DNA of 64,000 nt. Origin: Microtetraspora sp. NBRC 16547. GTDB taxonomy: Bacteria; Actinomycetota; Actinomycetes; Streptosporangiales; Streptosporangiaceae. A model generated the notes under the pieces. The model saw only the letters and a list, made by a program, of their open reading frames with translations. It did no database searches and was not told where the DNA came from. Positions 29,302 through 38,302 of the stretch are shown in pieces (position 1 is the stretch's first letter; each line of letters opens with the position of its first letter). The DNA lies in the NCBI RefSeq assembly GCF_030268965.1, contig NZ_BSSE01000028.1, positions 1-64,000 of the forward strand, in the 5' to 3' direction. Both the position numbers and the translations under genes were made by a program.

Positions 29302-29901
29302 GTGGAGAACCACCCGACCACGGCGACCGCTCCGGGCGCCCGTACGCGAAGCCAGCTCCAGCGGCGCAAGCGCATCGTGCAGGCGGCGGCCGCACTCGCG
29401 TCGCGCGGCGGCGTCGAGGCCATGCAGATGCGGACCGTGGCCGAACGAGCCGGCGTCGCGCTTGGCACGCTCTATCGCTACTTCCCGTCCAAGATGGATC
29501 TCGTCGTCGCCGTCGTGGGTGAGGAGATCGACCTCCTGGAGTCGAGCATCCAGCGGCGCCCGCCGAGCGCTCCGACCGCTTCCGGGCGGGCCGTCGACGT
29601 CCTGATGCGAGCCACCCGGGGGCTGATGCGCGAGCCGGAGCTCGCCGACGCGCTGCTCCGGTCGCTGATCATGACCGAGGTGGAGACGCCGTTCGGCGAC
29701 CGGATGGCCAGGCTTCTGCTCCGCGTCGCCGGCGACGGCCTCACCGTGGAGCTGGCCACGGAGGACCAGCTCACCCTGGCGGACTCGCTCGCCAGCGTGT
29801 GGGTCCACGAACTGCTCGAGATGCTCCGCGGACTGCGGACCTACGACCAGATCCAGCACCGGATCGAGATCGTCTCCGCTCGGCTGCTGATCGACTTCTG
29901 A
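29302..29901 (+). CDS. TetR-family regulator resembling KstR
   Basis: The N-terminal helix-turn-helix (QLQRRKRIVQAAAALASRGG, then VEAMQMRTVAERAGVALGTLYRYFPSK) closely follows mycobacterial KstR (RERRKRIL, YEAVQMRAVADRA, VAVGTLYRYFPSK). KstR represses cholesterol-catabolic genes and is released by steroid-CoA ligands. GTG 29302 (199 aa) is favoured because GGAAGGGG lies 8 bases upstream; an in-frame ATG at 29242 has none. Its location between an ACAD pair and a thiolase fits. Orthology is an inference from the DNA-binding part; the C-terminal half is less alike. Confidence 0.8.
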   Translation: MENHPTTATAPGARTRSQLQRRKRIVQAAAALASRGGVEAMQMRTVAERAGVALGTLYRYFPSKMDLVVAVVGEEIDLLESSIQRRPPSAPTASGRAVDVLMRATRGLMREPELADALLRSLIMTEVETPFGDRMARLLLRVAGDGLTVELATEDQLTLADSLASVWVHELLEMLRGLRTYDQIQHRIEIVSARLLIDF

Positions 29902-31143
<1,242 letters not shown>

Positions 31144-31144
31144 C

Positions 31145-31177
31145 GTCCCGATCCGACTCTCAGAGCCGGATCGGGAC
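31145..31177 (+). terminator. Hairpin terminator after thiolase gene
   Basis: GTCCCGATCCG at 31145-31155 pairs perfectly with CGGATCGGGAC at 31167-31177 (11 bp, 11-base loop), beginning one base after the thiolase stop codon. Confidence 0.8.
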
Positions 31178-31262
31178 CGCTGGGACAGGGTCGGCCGCCG
31201 GCGGCGGGCCCTCCACGCCGACGGGGCTGGGCGTGCGGTCGAAGTCGTGAGCCATAGACTGG

Positions 31263-31279
31263 TAGACATCCGATGTCTA
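31263..31279. promoter_or_regulatory. Perfect palindrome, probable GntR operator
   Basis: TAGACATCCGATGTCTA has perfect 8-base arms around one central base, the shape expected of FadR-subfamily GntR operators. It lies 35 bases before the preferred start of the GntR gene, implying autoregulation. The in-frame ATG at 31273 is part of this palindrome and so is an unlikely start. Confidence 0.7.
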
Positions 31280-31314
31280 GGAGCCCGCGCTGGGGCTCTG
31301 GTGGGGTGCGTGGC

Positions 31315-31986
31315 GTGGCGGTCACCGACGCGGCGATTGACAGAATCAAAGAGATGATCATCTCGGGCGAGCTCGCTCCCGGTGATCGGCTCCCCAAGGA
31401 GGCTGACCTCGCGGAGCGGCTCGGGCTGTCGCGCAACTCGTTGCGCGAGGCCGTTCGGGCGCTGTCGCTCATCAACGTCCTGGATGTTCGGCAGGGCGAC
31501 GGCACGTACGTCACCAGCCTCCAGCCGAATCTGTTGCTCGACGCCATGTCCTTCGTGGTCGACTTCCATCGGGACGACACCGTCCTGCAGTTCCTCGAGG
31601 TGCGGCGCATCCTGGAACCTGCCGCGACCGCCATGGCGGCGACCAACATGTCGGAGGGTGACATCAAGGGGCTTCGCGAGATCCTCGAGTCGCTTCCGGA
31701 CGACCCCAGCATCGAGCAGCTCGTCGCCAACGACCTGGAGTTCCACCAGCACATCGCGGCCGGGGCGGGGAACGCCGTCCTGTGTTCCTTGATCGAGAGC
31801 CTGTCCGGCCCGACCACCCGGGCTCGGGTGTGGCGCGGCCTCACTCAGGAGGGGGCTCTCGGCAAGACGCGCGAGCAGCATGTCGCCATCTACGAGGCGA
31901 TCGCGGGCCGGCAGCCGGAGCTGGCCAGGGCCTGGGCGACCGTCCATGTGGCCGGTGTGGAGGAGTGGCTCCGCAAAGCCCTTTGA
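31315..31986 (+). CDS. FadR-subfamily GntR regulator
   Basis: The N-terminal winged helix (IDRIKEMIISGELAPGDRLP, then EADLAERLGLSRNSLREAVRAL) is typical GntR. An all-helical FCD ligand domain follows, with metal-site-like residues (LEVRRILEP, DLEFHQHIA, EQHVAIYEAI). Such domains bind small organic acids or acyl-CoA. GTG 31315 (223 aa) is preferred and GTG 31306 is also possible; the ATG at 31273 falls in the operator. Its targets beyond itself are not evident. Confidence 0.87.
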   Translation: MAVTDAAIDRIKEMIISGELAPGDRLPKEADLAERLGLSRNSLREAVRALSLINVLDVRQGDGTYVTSLQPNLLLDAMSFVVDFHRDDTVLQFLEVRRILEPAATAMAATNMSEGDIKGLREILESLPDDPSIEQLVANDLEFHQHIAAGAGNAVLCSLIESLSGPTTRARVWRGLTQEGALGKTREQHVAIYEAIAGRQPELARAWATVHVAGVEEWLRKAL

Positions 31987-32008
31987 CATTTGGTCGCTCC
32001 CCTGACGG

Positions 32009-33229
32009 TCAGCCCGGCCGGACCGCTCCGCGAAAGGCCGTCATGTAGTGGTGGGAGCCCAGCACGTCCACCTTCTTGACCACGTCGCCCGTCTTCGGGG
32101 CGTGGATCATCATCCCGCCCCCGGCGTACATCCCTACGTGCGTGGGGACGCCGCCGGTGCCGCCGAAGAACATGAGGTCACCCGGACGTAAGTCGCCGAG
32201 AGTCACCCGGCGGCCCTGGCGGAACTGGGTGCCCGTGTAGTGGCCGAGGCCGACCCCGGCCTTCGCCCAGGCCGCCATCACCAGACCGGAGCAGTCGAAG
32301 CCGACCCGTGCCGCTCCCCTGCCGACTCCCCTGCTGGGCCCACCGGCCGCCCCGCCGCCCCAGGTGTACGGCGTGCCGAGCCAGCTCTCCGCCGCCTTGA
32401 CCGCCAACTCACCCCGGACCTCGGTCACCTGCACGGCCGGAGCACCCCGCGTCTCGGTCGCCTGCATGGCCGGAGCACTCCGCGTCTCGGCCGGGGCCGC
32501 CTCCCCCGAAGCCGGGCTCCACGCATCAGATGTCTGCGTATCCGGCGCCCGTGTGTCCGGCGCCTGTATGTCCGGCGCCTGTATGTCCGGCGCCTGTATG
32601 TCCAGTGCCTGTGTGTCCGGGATCCCGGCGTCCAGACTTCCCGACGCCGGGAACTCCCCGTACAGGGTGCGGGCGTCCGGTGCCCGGCCATCCGATGTCT
32701 GCGCGTCCGCGTCTCGCGTACCGGGCTCCGGCACCCCGTCGCCGGCACCGGCTGAGGGCCAGTCCACGACATGGAGGCATGTCTCGAACCTGTCGAGGCG
32801 GGCCGCGAGGAGCGCGTCCCAGTGCGCGGACACGAACGCCTCTCGGGACCAGAAGGCGCCGCCGGGCAGCGGGAAGGCCCACGAGCGGGCTCGCAAAGCT
32901 CCCAGCCACTTTTTCAGGCTTGCCCGCCACCGCTCTTCCCATCTCGCCCCGGACGGCTCCGGCAGAGCCGATCGCCGCCACTGCTCTCCGGCCGTCCAGT
33001 GCGGCCCCTGTCGGGAGCGGCCGGAGCCGTAGGGCGCTCGGCGGCTGGAATCGCCCGGCGACCGAACGTCACCCGGCGACCGGGGAGGCCGCTCGGGCGG
33101 CGCGGCGCAGGAGCTCGGGGCCGTCGCATCGAACGCCGAGCCCCTGGGGACACCCGTCGTGGGGCCGATGATCGTCACTCCGGCCATGGCCGCGGTGCCA
33201 AGCTTGACGGCGAGCATGATGGGGATCAC
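32009..33229 (-). CDS. NlpC/P60 peptidase with repeat-rich N-terminal region
   Basis: The C-terminal 140 residues are a C40 cell-wall peptidase: WLGTPYTWGGG, catalytic Cys in GFDCSGLVM, LRPGDLMFFGG and His in THVGMYAGGGMMIHAP. It should cut peptidoglycan stem peptides. GTG 33229 is chosen because AGGAGG lies 6 bases upstream; the next residues (IPIMLAVKLGTAAMAGVTII) could be a signal sequence. Between them lie about 230 poorly conserved residues including DIQAPDIQAPDIQAPDTRAP repeats. Its 3' end faces the GntR gene. Confidence 0.85.
   Translation of the reverse strand: MIPIMLAVKLGTAAMAGVTIIGPTTGVPRGSAFDATAPSSCAAPPERPPRSPGDVRSPGDSSRRAPYGSGRSRQGPHWTAGEQWRRSALPEPSGARWEERWRASLKKWLGALRARSWAFPLPGGAFWSREAFVSAHWDALLAARLDRFETCLHVVDWPSAGAGDGVPEPGTRDADAQTSDGRAPDARTLYGEFPASGSLDAGIPDTQALDIQAPDIQAPDIQAPDTRAPDTQTSDAWSPASGEAAPAETRSAPAMQATETRGAPAVQVTEVRGELAVKAAESWLGTPYTWGGGAAGGPSRGVGRGAARVGFDCSGLVMAAWAKAGVGLGHYTGTQFRQGRRVTLGDLRPGDLMFFGGTGGVPTHVGMYAGGGMMIHAPKTGDVVKKVDVLGSHHYMTAFRGAVRPG
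32531..32620. repeat. 15-bp coding repeats in the NlpC/P60 gene
   Basis: About six copies of a 15-base unit (TGTATGTCCGGCGCC and variants) encode pentapeptides of the form DIQAP/DTRAP on the reverse strand. Two or three copies are identical, indicating slippage. Confidence 0.85.
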
Positions 33230-33541
33230 GCGCTCCTCCTGAGTCCGATCGAAATCGAGGCCCAGCATCTGAGTCGGCGGCCCGGCGGTAAGTGACCGAA
33301 AGCGGTTCTGGGGATAAGCGTCAGCGTGTGGACAAGCTCGTGATCCGGATCACCCTCGCGATCCGGATCGCCCCCTCTCCAGAACGGGTAACCACCGAGC
33401 GACACGATCGGGGTCGTGGCGGCGGAATCGGGGAATGCCGATCTCGATGCGCCTGTCGAGGGTCCGCCCGATCATGGGAGATGCCGGTCGTTCCGCCGCT
33501 CCCGGTTCGGCCCCGTCCTTGACGGGCCGGACGCCTCGTAA

Positions 33542-33555
33542 TAGAACACGTTCCA
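33542..33555. promoter_or_regulatory. KstR-consensus dyad upstream of P450
   Basis: TAGAACACGTTCCA fits TnnAACnnGTTnnA at every fixed position. It lies about 110 bases before the P450 start, inside a 435-base gap (33230-33664) that otherwise shows no gene. Confidence 0.6.
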
Positions 33556-33664
33556 GAAAGAACATCTGCCAAGCGCTTGATTGAAAGAACGCCTCGGCAC
33601 GAGCACGAGGCGACCGCATCTGCCGTACACGACCCCGACCTCCCCGGCCACATCTCCCCAGTAG

Positions 33665-34879
33665 GTGACTCCTGTGCAAATCAATGTCGTCGACCAGGAC
33701 TACTACGCGCGGCACGGTGTGCCGCACGAGCAGCTCAAATGGCTGCGGGACAACGCCCCGGTGTTCTGGCACGAGGGCGACGCCGAGCTCGGCTGGCCGG
33801 GCTTCTGGGCGGTGACCAAGCACGAGGACGTCGTGCACGTCTCCCGGCACTCCGATCTCTTCTCCTCGTCACGTCGCCTGTCGCTCTTCAACGAGCTGCC
33901 CGAGGAGGAACGGGAACTGCAGCGGATGATGATGCTCAACCAGGACCCGCCGGAGCACACCCGGAGGCGCTCCCTCGTCAACCGCGGCTTCACGCCCCGG
34001 GTGATCTCCTTGCTCGAAGAACACATCCGCGGCATCTGCCACCGGCTGATCGACGAGGCCGAGGGCAAGCCCGACCTGGACTTCGTCACCGACGTCTCCG
34101 CGCCGTTGCCGCTGTACGTGATCTGCGAGCTCCTCGGCGCGCCGGTCGAGGACCGGGACAAGATCTTCGAGTGGTCCAACCGGCTGATCGGGAGCGAGGA
34201 CCCGGACTACGCGACCACGCCGGAGGAGGGCCAGGCCGCGGCGGCCGAGGTCTACGCCTACGCCGGGACCCTGGCCGCGGCCCGCAGGGAGGATCCGCGC
34301 GACGACATCGTCACCAAGCTCATCCAGCCGACCGACGGCGGCGAGGTGCTGACCGAGGACGAGTTCAACCTGTTCGTCCTGCTGCTCATCGTCGCGGGCA
34401 ACGAGACCACCCGTAACGCGGCGACCGGCGGGATGCTCGCGTTCTTTCAGCATCCGGAGCAGTGGGCCCGCCTGGTGGCGGACCGCGCGCTGGCCCGGCC
34501 GGCCGCCGACGAGATCGTCCGCTGGGTGTCCCCCGTGAACCTCTTCCGCCGTACGGCCACCACCGACACGGAGATCCGCGGGCAGAAGATCGCCGAAGGC
34601 GACAAGGTGGTGATCTTCTACGCCTCGGCGAACCGTGACGCCGACGTCTTCGCCGATCCGGAGGTCTTCGACATCGGCCGGGATCCCAACCCGCAGATCG
34701 GCTTCGGCGGCGGCGGAGCGCACTTCTGCCTCGGCAACCACCTGGCCAAGCTGGAGCTCAGGGTCCTCTTCGAGGTCCTGTCCGAGCGCTTCCCGAAGAT
34801 CAGTCAGGCGGGCGAGGCCAGGCGACTCAGGTCCAACTTCATCAACGGCATCAAGTCGCTCCCCATCTCCCTCCGCTGA
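33665..34879 (+). CDS. Cytochrome P450 (CYP125/CYP142/CYP124-like)
   Basis: A 404-aa bacterial P450. The I-helix oxygen-binding motif is AGNETTRN, the K-helix ExxR is in EIVRWVSP, and the heme loop FGGGGAHFCLGNHLA carries Cys355. The early FWAVTKHEDVVHVSRHSDLF and MMMLNQDPPEHTRRRSLVNRGF are typical of the steroid/lipid omega-hydroxylase group. The start is GTG 33665 or 33674. The upstream KstR-type dyad supports a role in sterol or lipid oxidation. The nearest ferredoxin is at 42030. The exact CYP family is uncertain. Confidence 0.88.
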   Translation: MTPVQINVVDQDYYARHGVPHEQLKWLRDNAPVFWHEGDAELGWPGFWAVTKHEDVVHVSRHSDLFSSSRRLSLFNELPEEERELQRMMMLNQDPPEHTRRRSLVNRGFTPRVISLLEEHIRGICHRLIDEAEGKPDLDFVTDVSAPLPLYVICELLGAPVEDRDKIFEWSNRLIGSEDPDYATTPEEGQAAAAEVYAYAGTLAAARREDPRDDIVTKLIQPTDGGEVLTEDEFNLFVLLLIVAGNETTRNAATGGMLAFFQHPEQWARLVADRALARPAADEIVRWVSPVNLFRRTATTDTEIRGQKIAEGDKVVIFYASANRDADVFADPEVFDIGRDPNPQIGFGGGGAHFCLGNHLAKLELRVLFEVLSERFPKISQAGEARRLRSNFINGIKSLPISLR

Positions 34880-34886
34880 CACCGGG

Positions 34887-34926
34887 CCCGGCGCTCCGAA
34901 CGTCAGGAAAGCGGAGGAGCGCCGGG
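34887..34926. terminator. Bidirectional hairpin between P450 and gmd
   Basis: CCCGGCGCTCC (34887-34897) pairs perfectly with GGAGCGCCGGG (34916-34926). It fills the short gap between two convergent genes whose stops are at 34879 and 34929. Confidence 0.85.
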
Positions 34927-34928
34927 AT

Positions 34929-35954
34929 CTACGGCCAGGAGGAGTCCTGGTCGGGGTCGCCGCCTCCGGCGAGGAGATTGAGGTCGGCCTCGACCATCAT
35001 GGCGACGAGTTCCTCGAACGAGACCGTCGGCTCCCATCCGAGCTGCGCCCTGGCCTTCTTCGGATCGGCGCAGAGCAGGTCCACCTCCGCCGGCCGGTGC
35101 AGGGCCTGATCGCAGACGACGTGCCGCTCCCAGTCCAGGCCGGCCGCGCCGAAGGCGGCCTCGACCAGCTCCCGTACGGACTGCGTCCGGCCGGTGCCGA
35201 TCACGTAGTCCTCCGGCTCGGCGGCCTGGAGCATCAGATGCATGGCCCGGGCGTAGTCACCGGCGAAGCCCCAGTCGCGCCGCGCCTCCAGGTTGCCGAG
35301 CCGCAGCTCGGAGGCGAGGCCCAGCTTGATCCGGGCGACGCCGAGGCTCACCTTGCGGGTGACGAACTCGGCTCCGCGCCTCGGCGACTCATGGTTGAAC
35401 AGGATGCCGGACACGGCGTACATGCCGTACGACTCGCGGTAGTTCTGGGTGAGGAAGTGCCCGTACGCCTTGGCCACGCCGTACGGGGACCGGGGATGGA
35501 ACGGCGTGCGCTCGTTCTGCGGGGTCTCCCGCACCTGGCCGAACATCTCTGAGGACGAAGCCTGATAAAAGCGGATCTGGCCGGAACCGGCGCCGCGGGC
35601 GGCGGTGATCCCGGAACAGACCCGGATCGCCTCCAGCATGCGGAGCACACCCATTCCGGTGACCTCGGCGGTGAGCTCCGCCTGCTCCCACGACATCGGG
35701 ACGAACGAGATCGCGCCCAGGTTGTACACCTCGTCGGGCTGGACCTTCTCCACGGCGGAGATCAGCGACCCCTGGTCCAGCAGGTCGCCCCGGACGAGCT
35801 GGACATCCTGGAGCAACTTGCGCACCCGGGAGACCCGGGGGTTCGCCTGGCCGCGCACCAGCCCCCAGACCTCGTATCCCTCACCCAGCAGGTGTTCGGC
35901 GAGATACGAGCCGTCCTGGCCGGTGATGCCAGTGATCAGCGCACGCCTGGCCAA
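34929..35954 (-). CDS. gmd: GDP-mannose 4,6-dehydratase
   Basis: Extended SDR converting GDP-mannose to GDP-4-keto-6-deoxymannose, the precursor of GDP-fucose, GDP-rhamnose and similar sugars. Visible are the NADP loop GITGQDGSYLAEHLL, ASSSEMFGQ, the active-site SPYGVAKAYGH and FNHESPRRGAEFVTRK, which is diagnostic for Gmd. TTG 35954 (341 aa) is preferred: GAGGAGG lies 5 bases upstream and the NADP loop starts at once. An ATG at 36002 would add 16 residues. No reductase or epimerase for a GDP-deoxysugar is in the window. Confidence 0.9.
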   Translation of the reverse strand: MARRALITGITGQDGSYLAEHLLGEGYEVWGLVRGQANPRVSRVRKLLQDVQLVRGDLLDQGSLISAVEKVQPDEVYNLGAISFVPMSWEQAELTAEVTGMGVLRMLEAIRVCSGITAARGAGSGQIRFYQASSSEMFGQVRETPQNERTPFHPRSPYGVAKAYGHFLTQNYRESYGMYAVSGILFNHESPRRGAEFVTRKVSLGVARIKLGLASELRLGNLEARRDWGFAGDYARAMHLMLQAAEPEDYVIGTGRTQSVRELVEAAFGAAGLDWERHVVCDQALHRPAEVDLLCADPKKARAQLGWEPTVSFEELVAMMVEADLNLLAGGGDPDQDSSWP

Positions 35955-36084
35955 GGGATCCTCCTCGCATCGGGGGGCACCCGAATTCTCCGAAGTCCGC
36001 ATGAGATAGCGGTGTAAGCAGCTATGAGAGGCGAATGTACCCCTCTGGTCCGATCTGAGCGCAGTCGCGACACGGAGAACCTAC

Positions 36085-36098
36085 TAGAACATGTTCCA
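36085..36098. promoter_or_regulatory. KstR-consensus dyad in gmd/GT4 divergent region
   Basis: TAGAACATGTTCCA fits TnnAACnnGTTnnA fully. It lies 131 bases upstream of gmd and 156 bases upstream of the GT4 gene. A sugar gene pair is not a usual KstR target, so this could be chance or could link this glycan region to the lipid regulon. Confidence 0.45.
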
Positions 36099-36221
36099 CC
36101 GAACCAGATTCGGGTAAGCTAACTTCCCAGTTCGGGCCATGTGAACGCCGGAAAAGAGACCAATTTCACCTCGGTATCCCAAATGGTAGGGTCCGCAGCT
36201 AAGGTCATCTTTATGGCAGCC

Positions 36222-36257
36222 CCAAGGGGGGCACAACTGGAGAGGGGTGCCCCTTGG
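36222..36257 (+). promoter_or_regulatory. Hairpin enclosing the ribosome site and start codon of the GT4 gene
   Basis: CCAAGGGG (36222-36229) pairs with CCCCTTGG (36250-36257), extended by CAC/GTG (36232-36234 with 36247-36249) after a two-base bulge. The 12-base loop contains GGAGAGGG, and the pairing strand contains the TTG start at 36254. Folded, the start codon would be hidden, so translation may be controlled. This depends on TTG being the true start. Confidence 0.5.
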
Positions 36258-37498
36258 CGGAGAGGCTGCGAGTCGCGCTGCTGTCCTATCGCAGCAAGCC
36301 CACCTGTGGCGGGCAGGGGGTGTACCTACGCCACATCAGCCGTGAACTGGTCGCGCTCGGCCATCATGTGGAGGTCTTCTCCGGCCAGCCGTACCCAGAG
36401 CTCGACGAAGGCGTCATCCTCAACAAGGTCCCGAGCCTCGACCTCTACGACGACGCCGACCCGTTCCGCACGCCGAAGCTCGGCGAGTACCGCGACTGGA
36501 TCGACGCGCTCGAAGTCGCCACGATGTGGACGGCCGGCTTCCCCGAGCCGCTCACCTTCAGCCTGCGGGCCTATCGCGAGCTCAAGAAGCGCCAGGGCGA
36601 CTTCGACGTCGTCCAGGACAACCAGACCCTCGGGTACGGCCTGCTGGGGATCCAGAAGCTCTTCCCCGTGGTCGGCACCATCCACCACCCGATCAGCGTG
36701 GACCGGCGCATCGAACTGGAGGCCGCCAAAGGCTGGAAGAAGCTCTCCATGCGCCGCTGGTACGGATTCGTCCGTATGCAGAGCATCGTCGCCCCCCGGC
36801 TCAGCCCGATCCTCACCGTCAGCGAGTCGTCCCTCGCGGACATCCACCGCGACTTCAACGTGCCGCAGTCCAACATGCGGCTGATCCCGCTCGGCGTGGA
36901 CACCCGCTTCTTCCACCCCCGCCCCCACCTGCCGAAGCGGCCCGGCTCGATCGTGGCCGTGGCGAGCGCCGACTCCCCTATGAAGGGCGTCGCGACCCTG
37001 TTGCGCGCGGTCGCCAAGCTCGCCACCGAGCGCGACGTCAACCTGACCGTCGTCAGCAAGCCCACCCCCGGCGGGCCGACGGAGAAGCTGGTCGCCGAGC
37101 TCTCCCTGCACGACCGGGTCCGGTTCGTCCACGGCATCTCGGACGAGGAACTGGCCGAGCTGATCGCCACGTCGGAGGTCTCGGTCGTGCCCTCGCTGTA
37201 CGAGGGCTTCTCGCTCCCCGCGGTGGAGCACATGGCGTCCGGCACGCCCCTCGTCGCCTCCAGGACTGGCGCGCTGCCCGAGGTCGTCGGGGACGCCGCC
37301 ATCCAGGTCGCTCCCGGCGACCCGGAGGAGCTGGCCGCCGTCCTGCGCCGCCTGTTCGACTCGCCGGAGGAGCGCGCGGAGGTCGGCCGCAAGGGCTACG
37401 ACCGCGTGATGGAGCGCTACGCGTGGCCGGTGGTCGCCCAGCGCACCGTCGACGCCTACCGCGAGGCCATCGCCGCCCGTACGGCCATCGCCTCGTGA
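36254..37498 (+). CDS. GT4-family glycosyltransferase
   Basis: A 414-aa GT-B retaining glycosyltransferase. The N-terminal acceptor domain begins RVALLSYRSKPTCGGQGVYL. The C-terminal nucleotide-sugar domain has the E-x7-E motif in PSLYEGFSLPAVEHMASGTP. The only start upstream of the conserved RVALLSY is TTG 36254, with GGAGAGGGG before it. It heads a forward group with a methyltransferase (90 bases downstream) and the overlapping toroid protein. Donor and acceptor are unknown; the nearby gmd makes a GDP-deoxysugar a possible donor. Confidence 0.85.
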   Translation: MAERLRVALLSYRSKPTCGGQGVYLRHISRELVALGHHVEVFSGQPYPELDEGVILNKVPSLDLYDDADPFRTPKLGEYRDWIDALEVATMWTAGFPEPLTFSLRAYRELKKRQGDFDVVQDNQTLGYGLLGIQKLFPVVGTIHHPISVDRRIELEAAKGWKKLSMRRWYGFVRMQSIVAPRLSPILTVSESSLADIHRDFNVPQSNMRLIPLGVDTRFFHPRPHLPKRPGSIVAVASADSPMKGVATLLRAVAKLATERDVNLTVVSKPTPGGPTEKLVAELSLHDRVRFVHGISDEELAELIATSEVSVVPSLYEGFSLPAVEHMASGTPLVASRTGALPEVVGDAAIQVAPGDPEELAAVLRRLFDSPEERAEVGRKGYDRVMERYAWPVVAQRTVDAYREAIAARTAIAS

Positions 37499-37588
37499 GA
37501 TCACGCCGTGGCACCGGCGCCCTGGTGCCCGCGCGCGTCACGAAGCCGGACCGGAAGCAATCCGCATGATCATGAAAGGTAGGCAGGA

Positions 37589-38302
37589 GTGCTGACCGTC
37601 GACTTCGAACGGCTTCCCGTCGGGCCTGGCGACCGCGTTCTCGATCTCGGCGCCGGCGGCGGCCGGCACGCCTTCGAGGTGCTGCGCCGGGGTGCCGATG
37701 TGGTGGCGTTCGACATGGACGCGGCCGAGCTGGAAGGCGTCGCCGCGATGTTCGCCGCCATGGACAAGGAGGGCCAGATCCCTCCGGGGGCCTCCGGCGA
37801 GACCGTGGTCGGCGACGCGCTCGCCATGCCGTTCCCCGACGCGTCCTTCGACCGGGTGATCGCGGCCGAGGTGCTGGAGCACATCCCCGACGACATGGCG
37901 GCCATGCGGGAGATCGTCCGCGTCCTCAAGCCGGGCGGGCGAGCCGCGATCACGGTGCCGAGCTTCCTGCCAGAACGCATCTGCTGGGCGCTGTCCGAGG
38001 ACTACCACACCGCCCCCGGCGGGCACATCCGGATCTACACGCTGGCTGAGCTCAAGGCCAAGCTGAAGGCGTCCGGCCTGGAAGTCGGCTCCCACCACCA
38101 CGCGCACGGCCTGCACGCGCCGTACTGGTGGATCAAGTGTGCGGTGGGCGTGAACGACGACGACCATCCGCTGGCCAAGGCGTACCACGAACTCCTGGTG
38201 TGGGACATCATGAAGCGTCCCGCCGCCACCCGGATCGCGGAGACCCTGCTCAACCCTCTGATCGGCAAGAGCGTGGTCGTCTACGTCCGGAAGCCCGTAT
38301 GA
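37589..38302 (+). CDS. SAM-dependent class I methyltransferase
   Basis: A 237-aa Methyltransf_11-type enzyme. SAM motif I is RVLDLGAGGGRHAFEVL, the acidic residue after strand 2 is in VAFDMDAAE, and motif II/III are FDRVIAAEVLEHIPDD and VLKPGGRAAITVPSF. The His-rich segment SHHHAHGLHAPYWWIKC is distinctive and may bind metal or substrate. The stop overlaps the start of the toroid gene (ATGA), so the two are coupled. Substrate unknown. Confidence 0.87.
   Translation: MLTVDFERLPVGPGDRVLDLGAGGGRHAFEVLRRGADVVAFDMDAAELEGVAAMFAAMDKEGQIPPGASGETVVGDALAMPFPDASFDRVIAAEVLEHIPDDMAAMREIVRVLKPGGRAAITVPSFLPERICWALSEDYHTAPGGHIRIYTLAELKAKLKASGLEVGSHHHAHGLHAPYWWIKCAVGVNDDDHPLAKAYHELLVWDIMKRPAATRIAETLLNPLIGKSVVVYVRKPV

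Noticed and set aside
31273-31314. N-terminal extension of the GntR regulator from the ATG at 31273
   Set aside because: The ATG is part of a perfect palindromic operator and the extra residues do not look like GntR proteins.
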